64,000 nucleotides of DNA from Collinsella sp. An307 (GCF_002161805.1 NZ_NFIP01000006.1:62001-126000); one strand, 5' to 3'; shown: positions 1 to 8,302, numbered from the stretch's first letter. The notes: generated by a model not told the origin, from the letters alone. Translations and numbers: made by a program.

Positions 1-1140
1 GAGCTGATCGTAGAAGACGGAGGTGTCGGTGTTGGTGCCCTCCTCGGTCTTAAGACCGGTCGCCTTCATGATCGGCTGCATGTAGCTCGAGAACGGGAAG
101 TTCGGCACGCAGGTGTTACCCGAGGACTGGTAGCCCGTGGCCTCGTAGACGCGCGGGTCCTGGATCTGCGAGTAGCAGCGCACGGGGCAGCCGTGGCAGC
201 CGGCCATCTTGACGGTGTACTTCTCCGCCTCGGGGCCGAGGTCCTTGGTGGACTTCATGCAGCGGTAGCCCATGGTGTTGGGCTCGAAGGGCTTGGGCTC
301 GCCGGTCTCGATGGGGCCGCCCTCGGCAGCTGCCCAGTAGAGGCCCTTGCGAGCGGTCCAACGCGAGCCGGAGTCGTAGTACTCGGCCCAGGACTGCTGG
401 GTGCTCGGCACGACGTGGTTGTTGTTGGAGCCGAGGACCTGGGCGATCATGTAGTCGGAGAGGTCGGCGACCATCTGCGGGTCGGCAACGTTCACGGCCT
501 TGGTGCCCTTGACGACAACGGCCTTGCACTTCTTGGAGCCAAGGACCGCGCCGAGGCCCGCGCCCGCGGAGTGGCTACGGGTGTTCATGACGCACGCGTA
601 GGGGAGCAGGTTCTCACCGGCAGGGCCGATGGTGGCAACGCAAGCCTCGAGGCCGTGCTTCTTGCAGAGAGCCTCGGTGGTCTCGCGGGTGCCCTTGCCC
701 CAAACGGCGGAGGCGTCCTCGATCGAGATCTTGTCGTCGTCGATCAGGATGTAGACGGGCTTGTCGGAAGCGCCCTCGATGATCAGGCCGTCATGGCCGG
801 AGTACTTGAGGGTGGCACCGAGCTGGCCGCCGCAGTGAGCGTCGACAACGAGGTAGTCCGTGGTGAACGTGGAGAGCGTCGCCCACGTGGAGCGGCCGCC
901 CAGAGGCACACCCGAACCGGTGAGAGGGCCGACGGCGAGGACAGCCTTGTTCTCGGGCGCGTCCCACGCGGTGCCGGCGGGCACCTCGTCATACATAATC
1001 TTGTTGGCGAAGCCCATGCCGCCGATGTAATCGGCCTGCATGGCCTCGTCGGACTCGACGGAGATGTCTCCCGTCGTGAGGTTGACGCGCGCGATCTGGC
1101 CCGCCCAACCGTAAGAACCATAGGTGGCAGTATCAGCCAT
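1..1140 (-). CDS. ydhV: YdhV-like aldehyde ferredoxin oxidoreductase (partial, C-terminus beyond window)
   Basis: The first 380 residues of a tungsten/molybdenum-pterin oxidoreductase of the AOR family are present; the frame stays open to base 1, so the rest lies outside the window. It starts with MADTATYGSYGW, and an AOR N-terminal beta region follows with a VGGMGF-like motif (YIGGMGF, 38-44) and GPLTGSG at 71-77. The CxxCxxxC cluster ligands are C315, C318 and C322 (CHGCPVRC). Stretches such as NNNHVVPST and SRWTARKGL match what I recall of E. coli YdhV more than the classical archaeal AORs. The start at 1140 has GGAG upstream. The Tat-exported ferredoxin gene ends 16 bp upstream, so the two are probably co-transcribed and form an electron-transfer pair. 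The substrate is unknown; the E. coli homologue's physiological substrate is also unsettled. Confidence 0.93.
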   Translation of the reverse strand, partial: MADTATYGSYGWAGQIARVNLTTGDISVESDEAMQADYIGGMGFANKIMYDEVPAGTAWDAPENKAVLAVGPLTGSGVPLGGRSTWATLSTFTTDYLVVDAHCGGQLGATLKYSGHDGLIIEGASDKPVYILIDDDKISIEDASAVWGKGTRETTEALCKKHGLEACVATIGPAGENLLPYACVMNTRSHSAGAGLGAVLGSKKCKAVVVKGTKAVNVADPQMVADLSDYMIAQVLGSNNNHVVPSTQQSWAEYYDSGSRWTARKGLYWAAAEGGPIETGEPKPFEPNTMGYRCMKSTKDLGPEAEKYTVKMAGCHGCPVRCYSQIQDPRVYEATGYQSSGNTCVPNFPFSSYMQPIMKATGLKTEEGTNTDTSVFYDQL

Positions 1141-1156
1141 TGCGTATCTCCAATCT

Positions 1157-1879
1157 TTAAGCGACCTTGCCGCCGCCGACGAAGTCCTGCTGCTCGCCTA
1201 CGAGCGGGTACGGATTCTCCTGACGGGTCGGGCCAGACGAATGGCTGACATCCTCCCACTCGATGAGCTCGATGGCGCCGTTGGGGCACTGCGCTGCGCA
1301 GCGGCCGCAGGCGACGCACTTGCGGGACTTGCCGGTGACGGTGTTGATCACGGGCATGTCGTACGGGCAGGCGGTCACGCAAGCGCCGCAGCCCACGCAC
1401 TTGTCCTCGTCAACCACGCGAACGCCGTTGTCGTTGGTGGTGATGGCGCCGTGCGGGCAGGCGGTCTGGCAAAGGGCCGTCTTGCACATGTAGCACGCGC
1501 GGATGGTCCACTCCATGGAGTAGAAGATACCGTCGCCCGAGCCGAGCTCCTTGCCGTACTGGTAACCGTCGTGCACGTGAATACGCGCAGCGGCCGGCTG
1601 GCTCACGCCGTCGAGGGCGAGCGTGCAGGCCATCTCGCAGCGCTGGCATCCGGTGCAACGGGCACGGTTCACCTTGAGCACGTGGGACGGCGTGGCGTAG
1701 TAGTCCAGGTCGCCCATGGAGCTCGTCGGCGCGGCGGCCGCCTCCTCCGGGAGCAGGCCGAGCGCCACCATGCTCGCCACGAACGCACCCGAGACCTTCA
1801 CAAACCCGCGACGGGTGAAGAAGGATTCGAGGCGATCCGCGCCCGAGCCCACCAGCTCTGTGGTGGTGTTCTCTTTCAT
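1157..1879 (-). CDS. ydhY: Tat-exported 4Fe-4S ferredoxin, YdhY-like
   Basis: A 240-aa polyferredoxin. The N-terminus carries a twin-arginine signal (FTRRGFVKVSG near residue 21) followed by a hydrophobic stretch ending in EEAAAA, so export by Tat is expected. After it come four cysteine clusters: CTGCQRCEMAC, CYMCKTALCQTAC, CVGCGACVTAC and CVACGRCAAQC. This four-cluster arrangement and the closing IELIEWEDV match the E. coli YdhY/DmsB-like electron-transfer subunits. It is the first gene of a two-gene operon with the AOR gene and probably shuttles electrons to or from it. ATG at 1879 has GGGAGGG at a good distance. No membrane anchor subunit is visible in the window. Confidence 0.92.
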   Translation of the reverse strand: MKENTTTELVGSGADRLESFFTRRGFVKVSGAFVASMVALGLLPEEAAAAPTSSMGDLDYYATPSHVLKVNRARCTGCQRCEMACTLALDGVSQPAAARIHVHDGYQYGKELGSGDGIFYSMEWTIRACYMCKTALCQTACPHGAITTNDNGVRVVDEDKCVGCGACVTACPYDMPVINTVTGKSRKCVACGRCAAQCPNGAIELIEWEDVSHSSGPTRQENPYPLVGEQQDFVGGGKVA

Positions 1880-2051
1880 AGTTCCCTCCCCTACTGGTTA
1901 CGGCGGTTCCCCGCCGTGGTTCGATATGACGTGCGCACCTGGCGACGGTACGCATTTCGCCGCATATCATTGTCACCTTTGTTTGTTCGCAAGCCTCACC
2001 TGCTTCCGGGTAATTTGCGCCTTTTAGTGCATTTTCAGGCACAACAGGCTG

Positions 2052-2068
2052 TCACCTGTTTGAGGTGA
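2052..2068. promoter_or_regulatory. 17-bp palindrome upstream of ydhY (copy 1)
   Basis: TCACCTGTTTGAGGTGA: 6-bp arms (TCACCT/AGGTGA) around a 5-nt centre, about 170 bp upstream of the ferredoxin start. The identical 17-mer occurs in opposite orientation at 3703-3719 beside the LuxR gene. Read towards ydhY and towards luxR, both copies give TCACCTCAAACAGGTGA. Further TCACCT half-sites lie nearer the ferredoxin gene (near 1974 and 2000). A likely operator of the neighbouring LuxR regulator; this is inference. Confidence 0.6.
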
Positions 2069-2094
2069 CCTGTCGCAAAACGGCATATAACTGT

Positions 2095-2161
2095 CACGTT
2101 TGGGGACGGGGTCGTTTTGTGCACGACGATCGCACGTTTGGGGACGGGGTTGTTTCGTGCA
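2095..2161. repeat. Pair of 29-bp direct repeats
   Basis: Two 29-bp copies at 2095-2123 and 2133-2161, 38 bp apart and differing at 2 positions. The core is CACGTTTGGGGACGGGGT, followed by GTTT and GTGCA. They lie between the NifU-like gene and the ferredoxin promoter. GGGGACGGGG motifs of this kind are known to me near REP-associated Y1 tyrosine transposases, but no such gene is present here. Confidence 0.75.
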
Positions 2162-2167
2162 GCCCGG

Positions 2168-2758
2168 CTAAATCTCGCCCGCCTCGCGGAGCTCTTGGTC
2201 CACACGGCTATCGCGCAGCGAGCAGTTCTCAGTAATCATGCACGGGACCGAAAGCCGCGTGCAGGGAAGCACCTCATCCAGCTCCGCGATCGAGAACTTG
2301 CGGACGCGCAGATAATAATCGCCCACCAGGGCGCGCACCGCTTCGAGCGCAAAGACGAGCGTGTAGTTGCGGCTCCCCGGCAGAGGACCGGTGAGCTCCT
2401 CAATGTCCTCGCGGGTGATGGCGAGCGCCTCGTCAACGGTCTTGCCGCGCAAAAGCGTTGCGAGTGCCGTGGCGCACGCGATGGCGGCAAGGCATCCATG
2501 GCTGCGGAAGCCCACCTCGCCAAACGTCCCCGTCTCCGGATCAATCTGGGCAAAGAGCTGCATCTGCACCGTGCCGCGCTTCTCCTTGCCAACGCTGCAG
2601 AAGACGTTGGCCCCATCCGGGATGCCACCGTTGGCAGCATCGGCAATCAGGTCGATGGTCTTCTTGTCGTATTCCGAGATGGGCGCGTCCTTCTCAATCT
2701 GGTACATATCGGGCGTACGCAGAAACGGCGTGTCCTCGGTCAGGCGGTTCTTGGGCAT
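2168..2758 (-). CDS. NifU/IscU-like iron-sulfur cluster assembly scaffold protein
   Basis: A 196-aa protein resembling the NifU N-terminal scaffold fold as found in anaerobes. Visible features are FCSVGKEKRG near residue 53, and the helix SHGCLAAIACATALATLL with two cysteines followed by KTVDEALAITREDIEEL. Two more cysteines lie in the C-terminal part (PCTRLSVPC, ENCSLRD). Scaffolds of this family hold nascent Fe-S clusters. Its position between the Fe-S oxidoreductase operon and the LuxR regulator suggests that it serves that oxidoreductase. The start at 2758 is preceded by AGGAGAAC. Family call is fairly firm; the link to the AOR is inferred from position. Confidence 0.78.
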   Translation of the reverse strand: MPKNRLTEDTPFLRTPDMYQIEKDAPISEYDKKTIDLIADAANGGIPDGANVFCSVGKEKRGTVQMQLFAQIDPETGTFGEVGFRSHGCLAAIACATALATLLRGKTVDEALAITREDIEELTGPLPGSRNYTLVFALEAVRALVGDYYLRVRKFSIAELDEVLPCTRLSVPCMITENCSLRDSRVDQELREAGEI

Positions 2759-2835
2759 GGGTTCTCCTCAATACATCTCGGCGCTATAGGCCCAGGTGGC
2801 ATACGGCATATACGGACTCGCACCGCAAACGCGCA

Positions 2836-3630
2836 TTACGGATTGCGCTGCTGCTCCACCCCGTACCACTCCGCAAGCGAGCGCGCCTGCGCCTCGGACA
2901 GGTAGATATCCGAGTAATAGTAAGTGCGGCCGTTGCTCGCATGGGTCTCGTGGATGTCCTTGAACGAGCCCGCCTCTTGCACCTTAGCAAAGACCTCGCG
3001 CGTGTGCGCGGGTGACCACAGATAGGGCGGATTCATAAGGCTATCGATACCCAAGGGGCGTGGGTAGGTGCTCGACTCGGTGCGCACCACGTCGACAAAC
3101 GTGGCAACATCGTTGTCCTCCGCCGTGTGGTAGAGAGCCTTCGCGAAACTGTGTGAGAGCAGCGCCGCCGAATAGAGGTAGGTCGCCTTCTTGCCCTGCA
3201 GGATGGCGATGTCTACAACCGAGCGCTCGGGAAGCGGGTCGTCTTCGTTCAGCTCGCGGCCCTCAAGCTCAACGTCAAGGGGCTTGGGCGCAGCAAGGCG
3301 GCCCATGACGGGCTTTGCTTCGGCGTGCTCATGGGTATCGAGATAGTCCATGAACTTTTGCTCGAACTCCTTGGCGGTCATCCCCTCAGGCGCGATGGCG
3401 CGCTTGCGCCACCGACCCGTTGTGGTGAGCTTTCCCTCGTAGGAACGCTGACGCACGTCGGTAAGCGCTGCATCGAGAGCGCGAATCCACGCGTTCTTGG
3501 CGTGAATCGCCGCGCGTTCCTCGTCCGTCAGGGCTTCCGCCTCTTGATTGTTCGCCTCAGCCGCAACCTCCACGGCCGCGTCCTCAACAGCGGTCGCCTC
3601 AGCCGGCGCAATATCGTTTCTCTCCTCCAT
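2836..3630 (-). CDS. Conserved hypothetical protein in the AOR locus
   Basis: A 264-aa, acidic, soluble protein that I cannot assign. No signal peptide, membrane segment or cysteine cluster is seen. The first 40 residues are Ala/Glu-rich low complexity. The folded part has two distinctive stretches: TYPRPLGIDSLMNPPYLWS near residue 186 and a Tyr-rich region (RTYYYSDIYLSEAQARSL) near 235. ATG at 3630 has AAGGGG upstream. It runs codirectionally into the NifU-like gene (78 bp gap), and its promoter region is shared with the divergent LuxR gene. By position it could fill the role of YdhW, the uncharacterised protein of the E. coli ydh operon, but I could not verify similarity. Confidence 0.7.
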   Translation of the reverse strand: MEERNDIAPAEATAVEDAAVEVAAEANNQEAEALTDEERAAIHAKNAWIRALDAALTDVRQRSYEGKLTTTGRWRKRAIAPEGMTAKEFEQKFMDYLDTHEHAEAKPVMGRLAAPKPLDVELEGRELNEDDPLPERSVVDIAILQGKKATYLYSAALLSHSFAKALYHTAEDNDVATFVDVVRTESSTYPRPLGIDSLMNPPYLWSPAHTREVFAKVQEAGSFKDIHETHASNGRTYYYSDIYLSEAQARSLAEWYGVEQQRNP

Positions 3631-3702
3631 GGGGCCCCTTCACTCATGGGTTACCTGCGTCGATTCGCATGCATCACAGTTTAGTACAAGGTATACTTCA
3701 TA

Positions 3703-3719
3703 TCACCTCAAACAGGTGA
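3703..3719. promoter_or_regulatory. 17-bp palindrome between divergent genes (copy 2)
   Basis: TCACCTCAAACAGGTGA is the exact reverse complement of the site at 2052-2068. It lies 35 bp before the luxR GTG start and 72 bp before the start of the divergent gene at 3630. An autoregulatory operator for the LuxR protein is the simplest reading (inference). Confidence 0.6.
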
Positions 3720-3754
3720 CCCCAATCAGGGTACCTTCGCAGTAAGGATGAGAC

Positions 3755-5308
3755 GTGGCAGCAGAACCCGTTGACAACGCTTCGAGTGAAGACGCCAAGC
3801 GCGTGCTCCTACCTGCTGTTTTGGGCCTTGCATTTGCCGCCGCCTCGTTTGGCCTCACCGCCCAAGGGGGCGCCCTTGCCGGCGTGTCACCCGCCTTTGA
3901 GGGCACGGCAACGCTTGTCACCTGTGCGATGGCAGCCGCTCTCATGCTGAGCGCCTGGCATCACGGGCGCCTAGCCAAGCGCGCTGTCTTTCTCATCACC
4001 TTTGTCGCCATCCATATAGCCGGCATCGGTGCGCTCGGGCTTGTCTTTCTGGACATCACGCGTCCCGCACAGGCTGCCCTGTGGGCCGTGGCGCTCGAGG
4101 CCGTGAGCGGATGCGGCAGCGCCCTGCTTATGTTCTATTGGCTCCGCAAGCTCCGCGGCACCTCGGCAACCACCGTATCCGCCGTGTCGTTTGCCGCGCT
4201 CGCGCTGGGCACCGCCGTGACATTTGTGGCAGGTATTGCGGGACCTCTCGCCTGCCATGTTGCGGCCTTTGCGCTCTCGTTTGCCCAGTTTGCCACCACT
4301 CGCGCATCACGCCGTTTCGAGGCACCGGGCGGCGCCTTCCCCGCTCACCCCGAGATGTACTTTGGCACGAGCGAGGAGCGCTTCTCGGACCGCGGCTACC
4401 TCGCTGCCGCACTTGCTGGCGTATGCGGCGTTTCCCTTGCGGCCGGTATGGCCAACGCTTTTGCCATCTCGGTCGAGGGATCGGCGGGCCTTGAGTTTGT
4501 TTCCCGCCTCATCACCCTCGTGCTGGTGTGCGCGGCCGCGGCGGCGGTCATGCGCCGCTCGCTCGAGACGCAGGAGCGCTCGTTTGTCGCCAACATTTGG
4601 ATTGCCCTTTGCCTGCTGTTGAGCATCGGCGCGGTCTTCCTGTCGTTCAGCGGGCCAGCCGCCTACATCGGCGGCGCCGTTGATGCCGCTGTCCTGCTTC
4701 TTCTACAGGCACATATCTGGTATCTCTCGGTGGCGTTCTCGAGCTACGGCAAGCTCGACCCCTACATCTACGCCGCAGGCTCCTGGATCGCGCTCCACGC
4801 GTTCCACGTTACGGGCACGGCCCTCGGCCATCTTATTGCCGGCGCCACGCCGCAAAACCCCGCGCCCGCCATCGCCCTCATGGGTCTTTGCGCGGTAGGC
4901 GCCACTCAGATTGTGTTCTCACAGCTGCTCGCCGACCCTGAGCGCACGCCCCTGCCCGGCACCGCCGCTCAGGCAGCCGCGGCCCAGATCCTCCCGCAAA
5001 ACGCGCCGAGCATGCTCGCTCCTGCCTCGACAGAAGCGCCTTCCTTGGGCACGGCGGCAGACGCCGGCGCGCCCTCTGATGTGCACATCGCCACCTCGGT
5101 CATCGCCATGGGGCAGCGTTTTGGCCTCACCGGCCGCGAAATCGAGGTTCTCACCCTCTACGCCCTCGGCCACACGCAAGCGCGCGTGAGCGAGGAGCTC
5201 CACCTCTCGCAAAACACCGTACACACCCACATCAAGCGCATCTACGACAAGTGCGACTTGCACTCGCGCCAGGAGATTCTCGATTACCTGAATGAATACG
5301 GCGGCTAG
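3755..5308 (+). CDS. LuxR-family transcriptional regulator with ~12-helix membrane sensor
   Basis: A 517-aa protein. Hydrophobic helices fill residues ~15-400, an Ala/Pro-rich linker follows (~400-440), and a C-terminal LuxR-type helix-turn-helix ends the chain (GLTGREIEVLTLYALGHTQ ... LHLSQNTVHTHIKRIYDK, ~448-510). Membrane-sensor LuxR proteins are strongly expanded in Coriobacteriia and often sit beside respiratory oxidoreductase genes. The start is GTG at 3755 with AAGGA 6-8 nt upstream; the nearby ATG at 3749 is in another frame and stops at once. It is divergent from the unknown gene at 2836-3630 and shares with the ydhY promoter an identical 17-bp palindrome. It probably regulates the ydhYV locus in response to an unknown ligand. 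Confidence 0.9.
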   Translation: MAAEPVDNASSEDAKRVLLPAVLGLAFAAASFGLTAQGGALAGVSPAFEGTATLVTCAMAAALMLSAWHHGRLAKRAVFLITFVAIHIAGIGALGLVFLDITRPAQAALWAVALEAVSGCGSALLMFYWLRKLRGTSATTVSAVSFAALALGTAVTFVAGIAGPLACHVAAFALSFAQFATTRASRRFEAPGGAFPAHPEMYFGTSEERFSDRGYLAAALAGVCGVSLAAGMANAFAISVEGSAGLEFVSRLITLVLVCAAAAAVMRRSLETQERSFVANIWIALCLLLSIGAVFLSFSGPAAYIGGAVDAAVLLLLQAHIWYLSVAFSSYGKLDPYIYAAGSWIALHAFHVTGTALGHLIAGATPQNPAPAIALMGLCAVGATQIVFSQLLADPERTPLPGTAAQAAAAQILPQNAPSMLAPASTEAPSLGTAADAGAPSDVHIATSVIAMGQRFGLTGREIEVLTLYALGHTQARVSEELHLSQNTVHTHIKRIYDKCDLHSRQEILDYLNEYGG

Positions 5309-5325
5309 GTTCCGTATCAACATGT

Positions 5326-5358
5326 AGGTATGTGCACTATTTTGCACATACCTGTTTT
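5326..5358 (+). terminator. Rho-independent terminator after luxR
   Basis: Perfect 11-bp stem (AGGTATGTGCA / TGCACATACCT) at 5326-5336 and 5343-5353, followed by GTTTTGTT. It lies 18 bp after the luxR stop codon. Confidence 0.8.
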
Positions 5359-5380
5359 GTTATGCGCAGGCGCTCCTCGA

Positions 5381-5427
5381 CAACATTGGCATACGCAAGC
5401 ACGCTCCAACAACATTGGCATACGCAA
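5381..5427. repeat. 18-bp direct repeat pair
   Basis: CAACATTGGCATACGCAA occurs at 5381-5398 and again at 5410-5427, a 29-bp period, in the gap between luxR and purB. No function is evident. Confidence 0.75.
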
Positions 5428-5546
5428 ACGCGCCCCGACGCTCGGCCGGGACGCGTTTCTGCACCAAGAGTTCTTGGCAGCTAATTGATAGGTTCTACCA
5501 GCCGGATACCTTCCACCGGCCGGCAAACCGCAATCAGCTGCAAGCC

Positions 5547-6893
5547 TTACGCGAAATCGAGCTCCTCGAGACGGTCGAAGACGCGGTCGACGCGCGTGAG
5601 GAAGTCCCACGGATCGAAAATCTCGTCCAGCTTCTCGGGCGCGACCGTGCAACGCGGGTCGGCCTCGAGCTTCTCCCGGAACGTGGTGCCGCCGGCGCAC
5701 TGCTGCACCTCGCGCCACGTGGCCATGGCGTTCTCCTGCACGATGGCGTAGGCCTCCTCGCGCGTGATGCCCGTCTCCACGAGGGCGAGCAGCACCTTGG
5801 ACGAGAAGATGAGGCCGCGGGTCTTGTTGAGGTTGGCCTTCATCTGCTCCGGATAGAGGATGAGACCGTCGACCACGCGGGTGAGGCACTGGAACATATG
5901 GTCAAGCGCGATAAAGCTGTCGGCCTGCGCCACGCGCTCGGCGGAGCTGTGCGAGATGTCGCGCTCGTGCCAAAGGGCAACGTTGTCGAAGGCCACCTGC
6001 GCGTTGGCCTTCACCACGCGGGAGAGGCCGCAGACCTTCTCCATGGTGATGGGGTTACGCTTGTGCGGCATGGCGCTCGAACCCTTCTGGCCCTTCTTGA
6101 AGGGCTCCTCGGCCTCAAGGGTATCGGTCTTCTGGAGGTTACGGATCTCGGTCGCAATGCGCTCGCAGGTAGCGGCCGTAGTGGCGAGCACGCCGGCAAG
6201 ATAGGCGTGGTGGTCGCGGCTAATGACCTGCGTGGACAGCGGGTCGTGCACAAGGCCCAGGTGCTCGCAGACGTACTCCTCCACAAACGGGTCGATGGAG
6301 GAGTAGGTGCCCACCGCGCCCGAGATAGCGCCAAAGGCAACGTTGGCGCGGGCGTCGATCAGGCGGTCGAGGTCACGCTTGAGCTCCCACGCCCAGCTGC
6401 CAAACTTCATACCAAAGGTCATGGGCTCGGCGTGAATGCCGTGGGTGCGGCCAGCGCAAAGGGTGTTGCGCTCCTCAAAGGCGCGGCGCTTGCAGATGGC
6501 GCCGAGCTTTTTGACGTCCTCAATGATGATGTCGGTCGCCTGCACGAGCTGGTAGCAAAGCGCCGTATCGCCGAGGTCGGAGCTCGTCATGCCAAAGTGA
6601 ACCCAGCGGCTAGGCTTGGGCTCGCCCTCGGGAACCTCGGCATCGATATATTCACCCATGTTAGTAAGGAAGGCGATAACGTCGTGGTTGGTCACGGCCT
6701 CGATGGCGTCGACCTCGTCCTTGTTGAACTTGGCGTGATCGCGAATCCACGCGGCCTCCTCGCGCGTGATGCCAATCTGGCCGAGCTCGGCCTGCGCCTC
6801 ACAGGCGAGGACCTCGATTTCCTGCCAGATGGCGTACTTGTTCTCGAGAGAGAAGATGTGACCCATCTCGGGACGGGTGTAGCGATCGATCAT
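5547..6893 (-). CDS. purB: Adenylosuccinate lyase
   Basis: A 448-aa enzyme of the fumarase/aspartase superfamily that splits SAICAR and adenylosuccinate in purine synthesis. It begins MIDRYTRPEMGHIFSLENK, the usual bacterial PurB start. It contains GRTHGIHAEPMTFG (catalytic His region, ~residue 140), and the superfamily signature GSSAMPHKRNPI near 262. The frame is open further upstream, but ATG at 6893 has AAAGGAG at the right distance and matches the family N-terminus. It stands alone: luxR converges from the left, and a DUF4013 gene lies upstream on the same strand. Confidence 0.97.
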   Translation of the reverse strand: MIDRYTRPEMGHIFSLENKYAIWQEIEVLACEAQAELGQIGITREEAAWIRDHAKFNKDEVDAIEAVTNHDVIAFLTNMGEYIDAEVPEGEPKPSRWVHFGMTSSDLGDTALCYQLVQATDIIIEDVKKLGAICKRRAFEERNTLCAGRTHGIHAEPMTFGMKFGSWAWELKRDLDRLIDARANVAFGAISGAVGTYSSIDPFVEEYVCEHLGLVHDPLSTQVISRDHHAYLAGVLATTAATCERIATEIRNLQKTDTLEAEEPFKKGQKGSSAMPHKRNPITMEKVCGLSRVVKANAQVAFDNVALWHERDISHSSAERVAQADSFIALDHMFQCLTRVVDGLILYPEQMKANLNKTRGLIFSSKVLLALVETGITREEAYAIVQENAMATWREVQQCAGGTTFREKLEADPRCTVAPEKLDEIFDPWDFLTRVDRVFDRLEELDFA

Positions 6894-7030
6894 GCTGAGC
6901 TCCTTTGCGCGGCAGCCGGCAACCGAGCCGCCGGTGCGGCCCGCTCTTACCCGTCTATTGTACGGCACGGGGCGCGCCTCGCCAGGTGGGCGCGGCGAGG
7001 CGCACAAGCAACGCAAAGGTGGGGTGAGGT

Positions 7031-8059
7031 TTAGCCTGCAACCGGCGAATCGTCATCCCAATAGGAGCCGCCCTCGGTGGGCGCCGCGCCGGCGCGGGCG
7101 TCGTCGCCCTGCGCGCTGCCAGGCGGCACCGGAGCCGTACCCGCACCGCCGCGCGAAGAGAACCCGCCGCGATCTGCCGGGACGCCCTCGGGCAGGGGAT
7201 CTGCCGACACGCCCCAGCGCGCGACCTCAAACCGGCAGAACCACTGGCCCATAGCGTTTATGGCCACCATCTGCATGGCAATGCAGACCACGCCGTAGAA
7301 AAACGCGGCGGCGATCAACAAAAGGACCGCAAAGATAATGGGGCCGGCGCCCCAAGACGAGAGCTGCTCCAGCGGGTAGCCGCCGTGCCCCAGGTGAAAC
7401 GCGATGCCGCCGTGGCGCGCGTAGGAGACAAAGCCGCCAAAAGCGAGCGCACCGCCGAGCGCGGTGGTCGCGAGTGTGTACACGATGCTGAGCGCCCCGC
7501 CCGCAAGCGACACGAGCCACGTCTTGAGAAAACCGCCCGGGTCGCGCGCAATCATCTGAAACAGCCGGTCGACGCGCCACCCTGCAGCAAAGCTGTCGTA
7601 GAGCGTGGCGCGCATCATCGCCGCCATAAGGAACGTACCGAGCACAAGGCCCACGGCAAGCGCGATTACGCCCCAAAGCGAAAGCTCGGTAATGCCGTCG
7701 ACAATGGAAGCGGCAGAAAGGCCCGAGCCCATGGGCAGAAAACGCATGAGCCGGTCGATGCGGCTAAAGCCAAAAACCGCGAGCGCAAACCGTACGATCA
7801 TGCCCATAAGCAGAAAGACCAAAAAGGCCCTACCACCTGTGGTAAGGACCTTGCCGTAGTCTACGTTGCGGCGCTTGGGCGCAGTGTCGATCCCCCACGC
7901 CGTGAAGCGCGCCCACTCGTAGGCGTAACCAAAAACAGCGATCTGTCCCAGGATGGGAATCCAGCCCACAAGCGCGAGCAAACAAAGGGGGATGATCCAA
8001 CCGCGCTCGTGCGTGAGCATCCGCCACGATGTCGAGAAACCAAGTTCCCGTGAAAGCAT
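7031..8059 (-). CDS. DUF4013 domain-containing membrane protein
   Basis: A 342-aa integral membrane protein. It opens with MLSRELGFSTSWRMLTHERGW and a hydrophobic helix ending in GWIPILGQI, the layout of DUF4013 proteins. About six membrane segments occupy residues 20-290. The last ~60 residues are a hydrophilic Gly/Pro/Asp-rich tail predicted to be disordered. I chose ATG 8059 because GGAAGGAG precedes it; the frame extends upstream to 8230 but without a ribosome site. The function of this family is not known. It lies 137 bp upstream of purB on the same strand. Confidence 0.8.
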   Translation of the reverse strand: MLSRELGFSTSWRMLTHERGWIIPLCLLALVGWIPILGQIAVFGYAYEWARFTAWGIDTAPKRRNVDYGKVLTTGGRAFLVFLLMGMIVRFALAVFGFSRIDRLMRFLPMGSGLSAASIVDGITELSLWGVIALAVGLVLGTFLMAAMMRATLYDSFAAGWRVDRLFQMIARDPGGFLKTWLVSLAGGALSIVYTLATTALGGALAFGGFVSYARHGGIAFHLGHGGYPLEQLSSWGAGPIIFAVLLLIAAAFFYGVVCIAMQMVAINAMGQWFCRFEVARWGVSADPLPEGVPADRGGFSSRGGAGTAPVPPGSAQGDDARAGAAPTEGGSYWDDDSPVAG

Positions 8060-8258
8060 CCGAGCTCCTTCCTCCTTCCCGCGCGCGACGTGCAGGCATC
8101 TGCGCGCGGAATCTCCTCTTAAGTGTACCTGTGACGCCCCATGAGCCAGATGCGCAACTCGACCCTTAAGTTGCACTTTGGCGTCGTATAAGTCTTTTTT
8201 AAGCGCTCGCCCAAACCCGGCGGAGCACATCCACCACGTTCTTTACAGAAAATCGCGT

Positions 8259-8286
8259 TTGCATCGCGTGAGGTTTACGGTACAAT
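8259..8286 (+). promoter_or_regulatory. Promoter of the tRNA-Ser pair
   Basis: A -35 hexamer TTGCAT (8259-8264), 16-bp spacer and -10 hexamer TACAAT (8281-8286), 16 bp before the first tRNA base. Confidence 0.7.
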
Positions 8287-8302
8287 TGCCTGTGCTTGCA
8301 AC

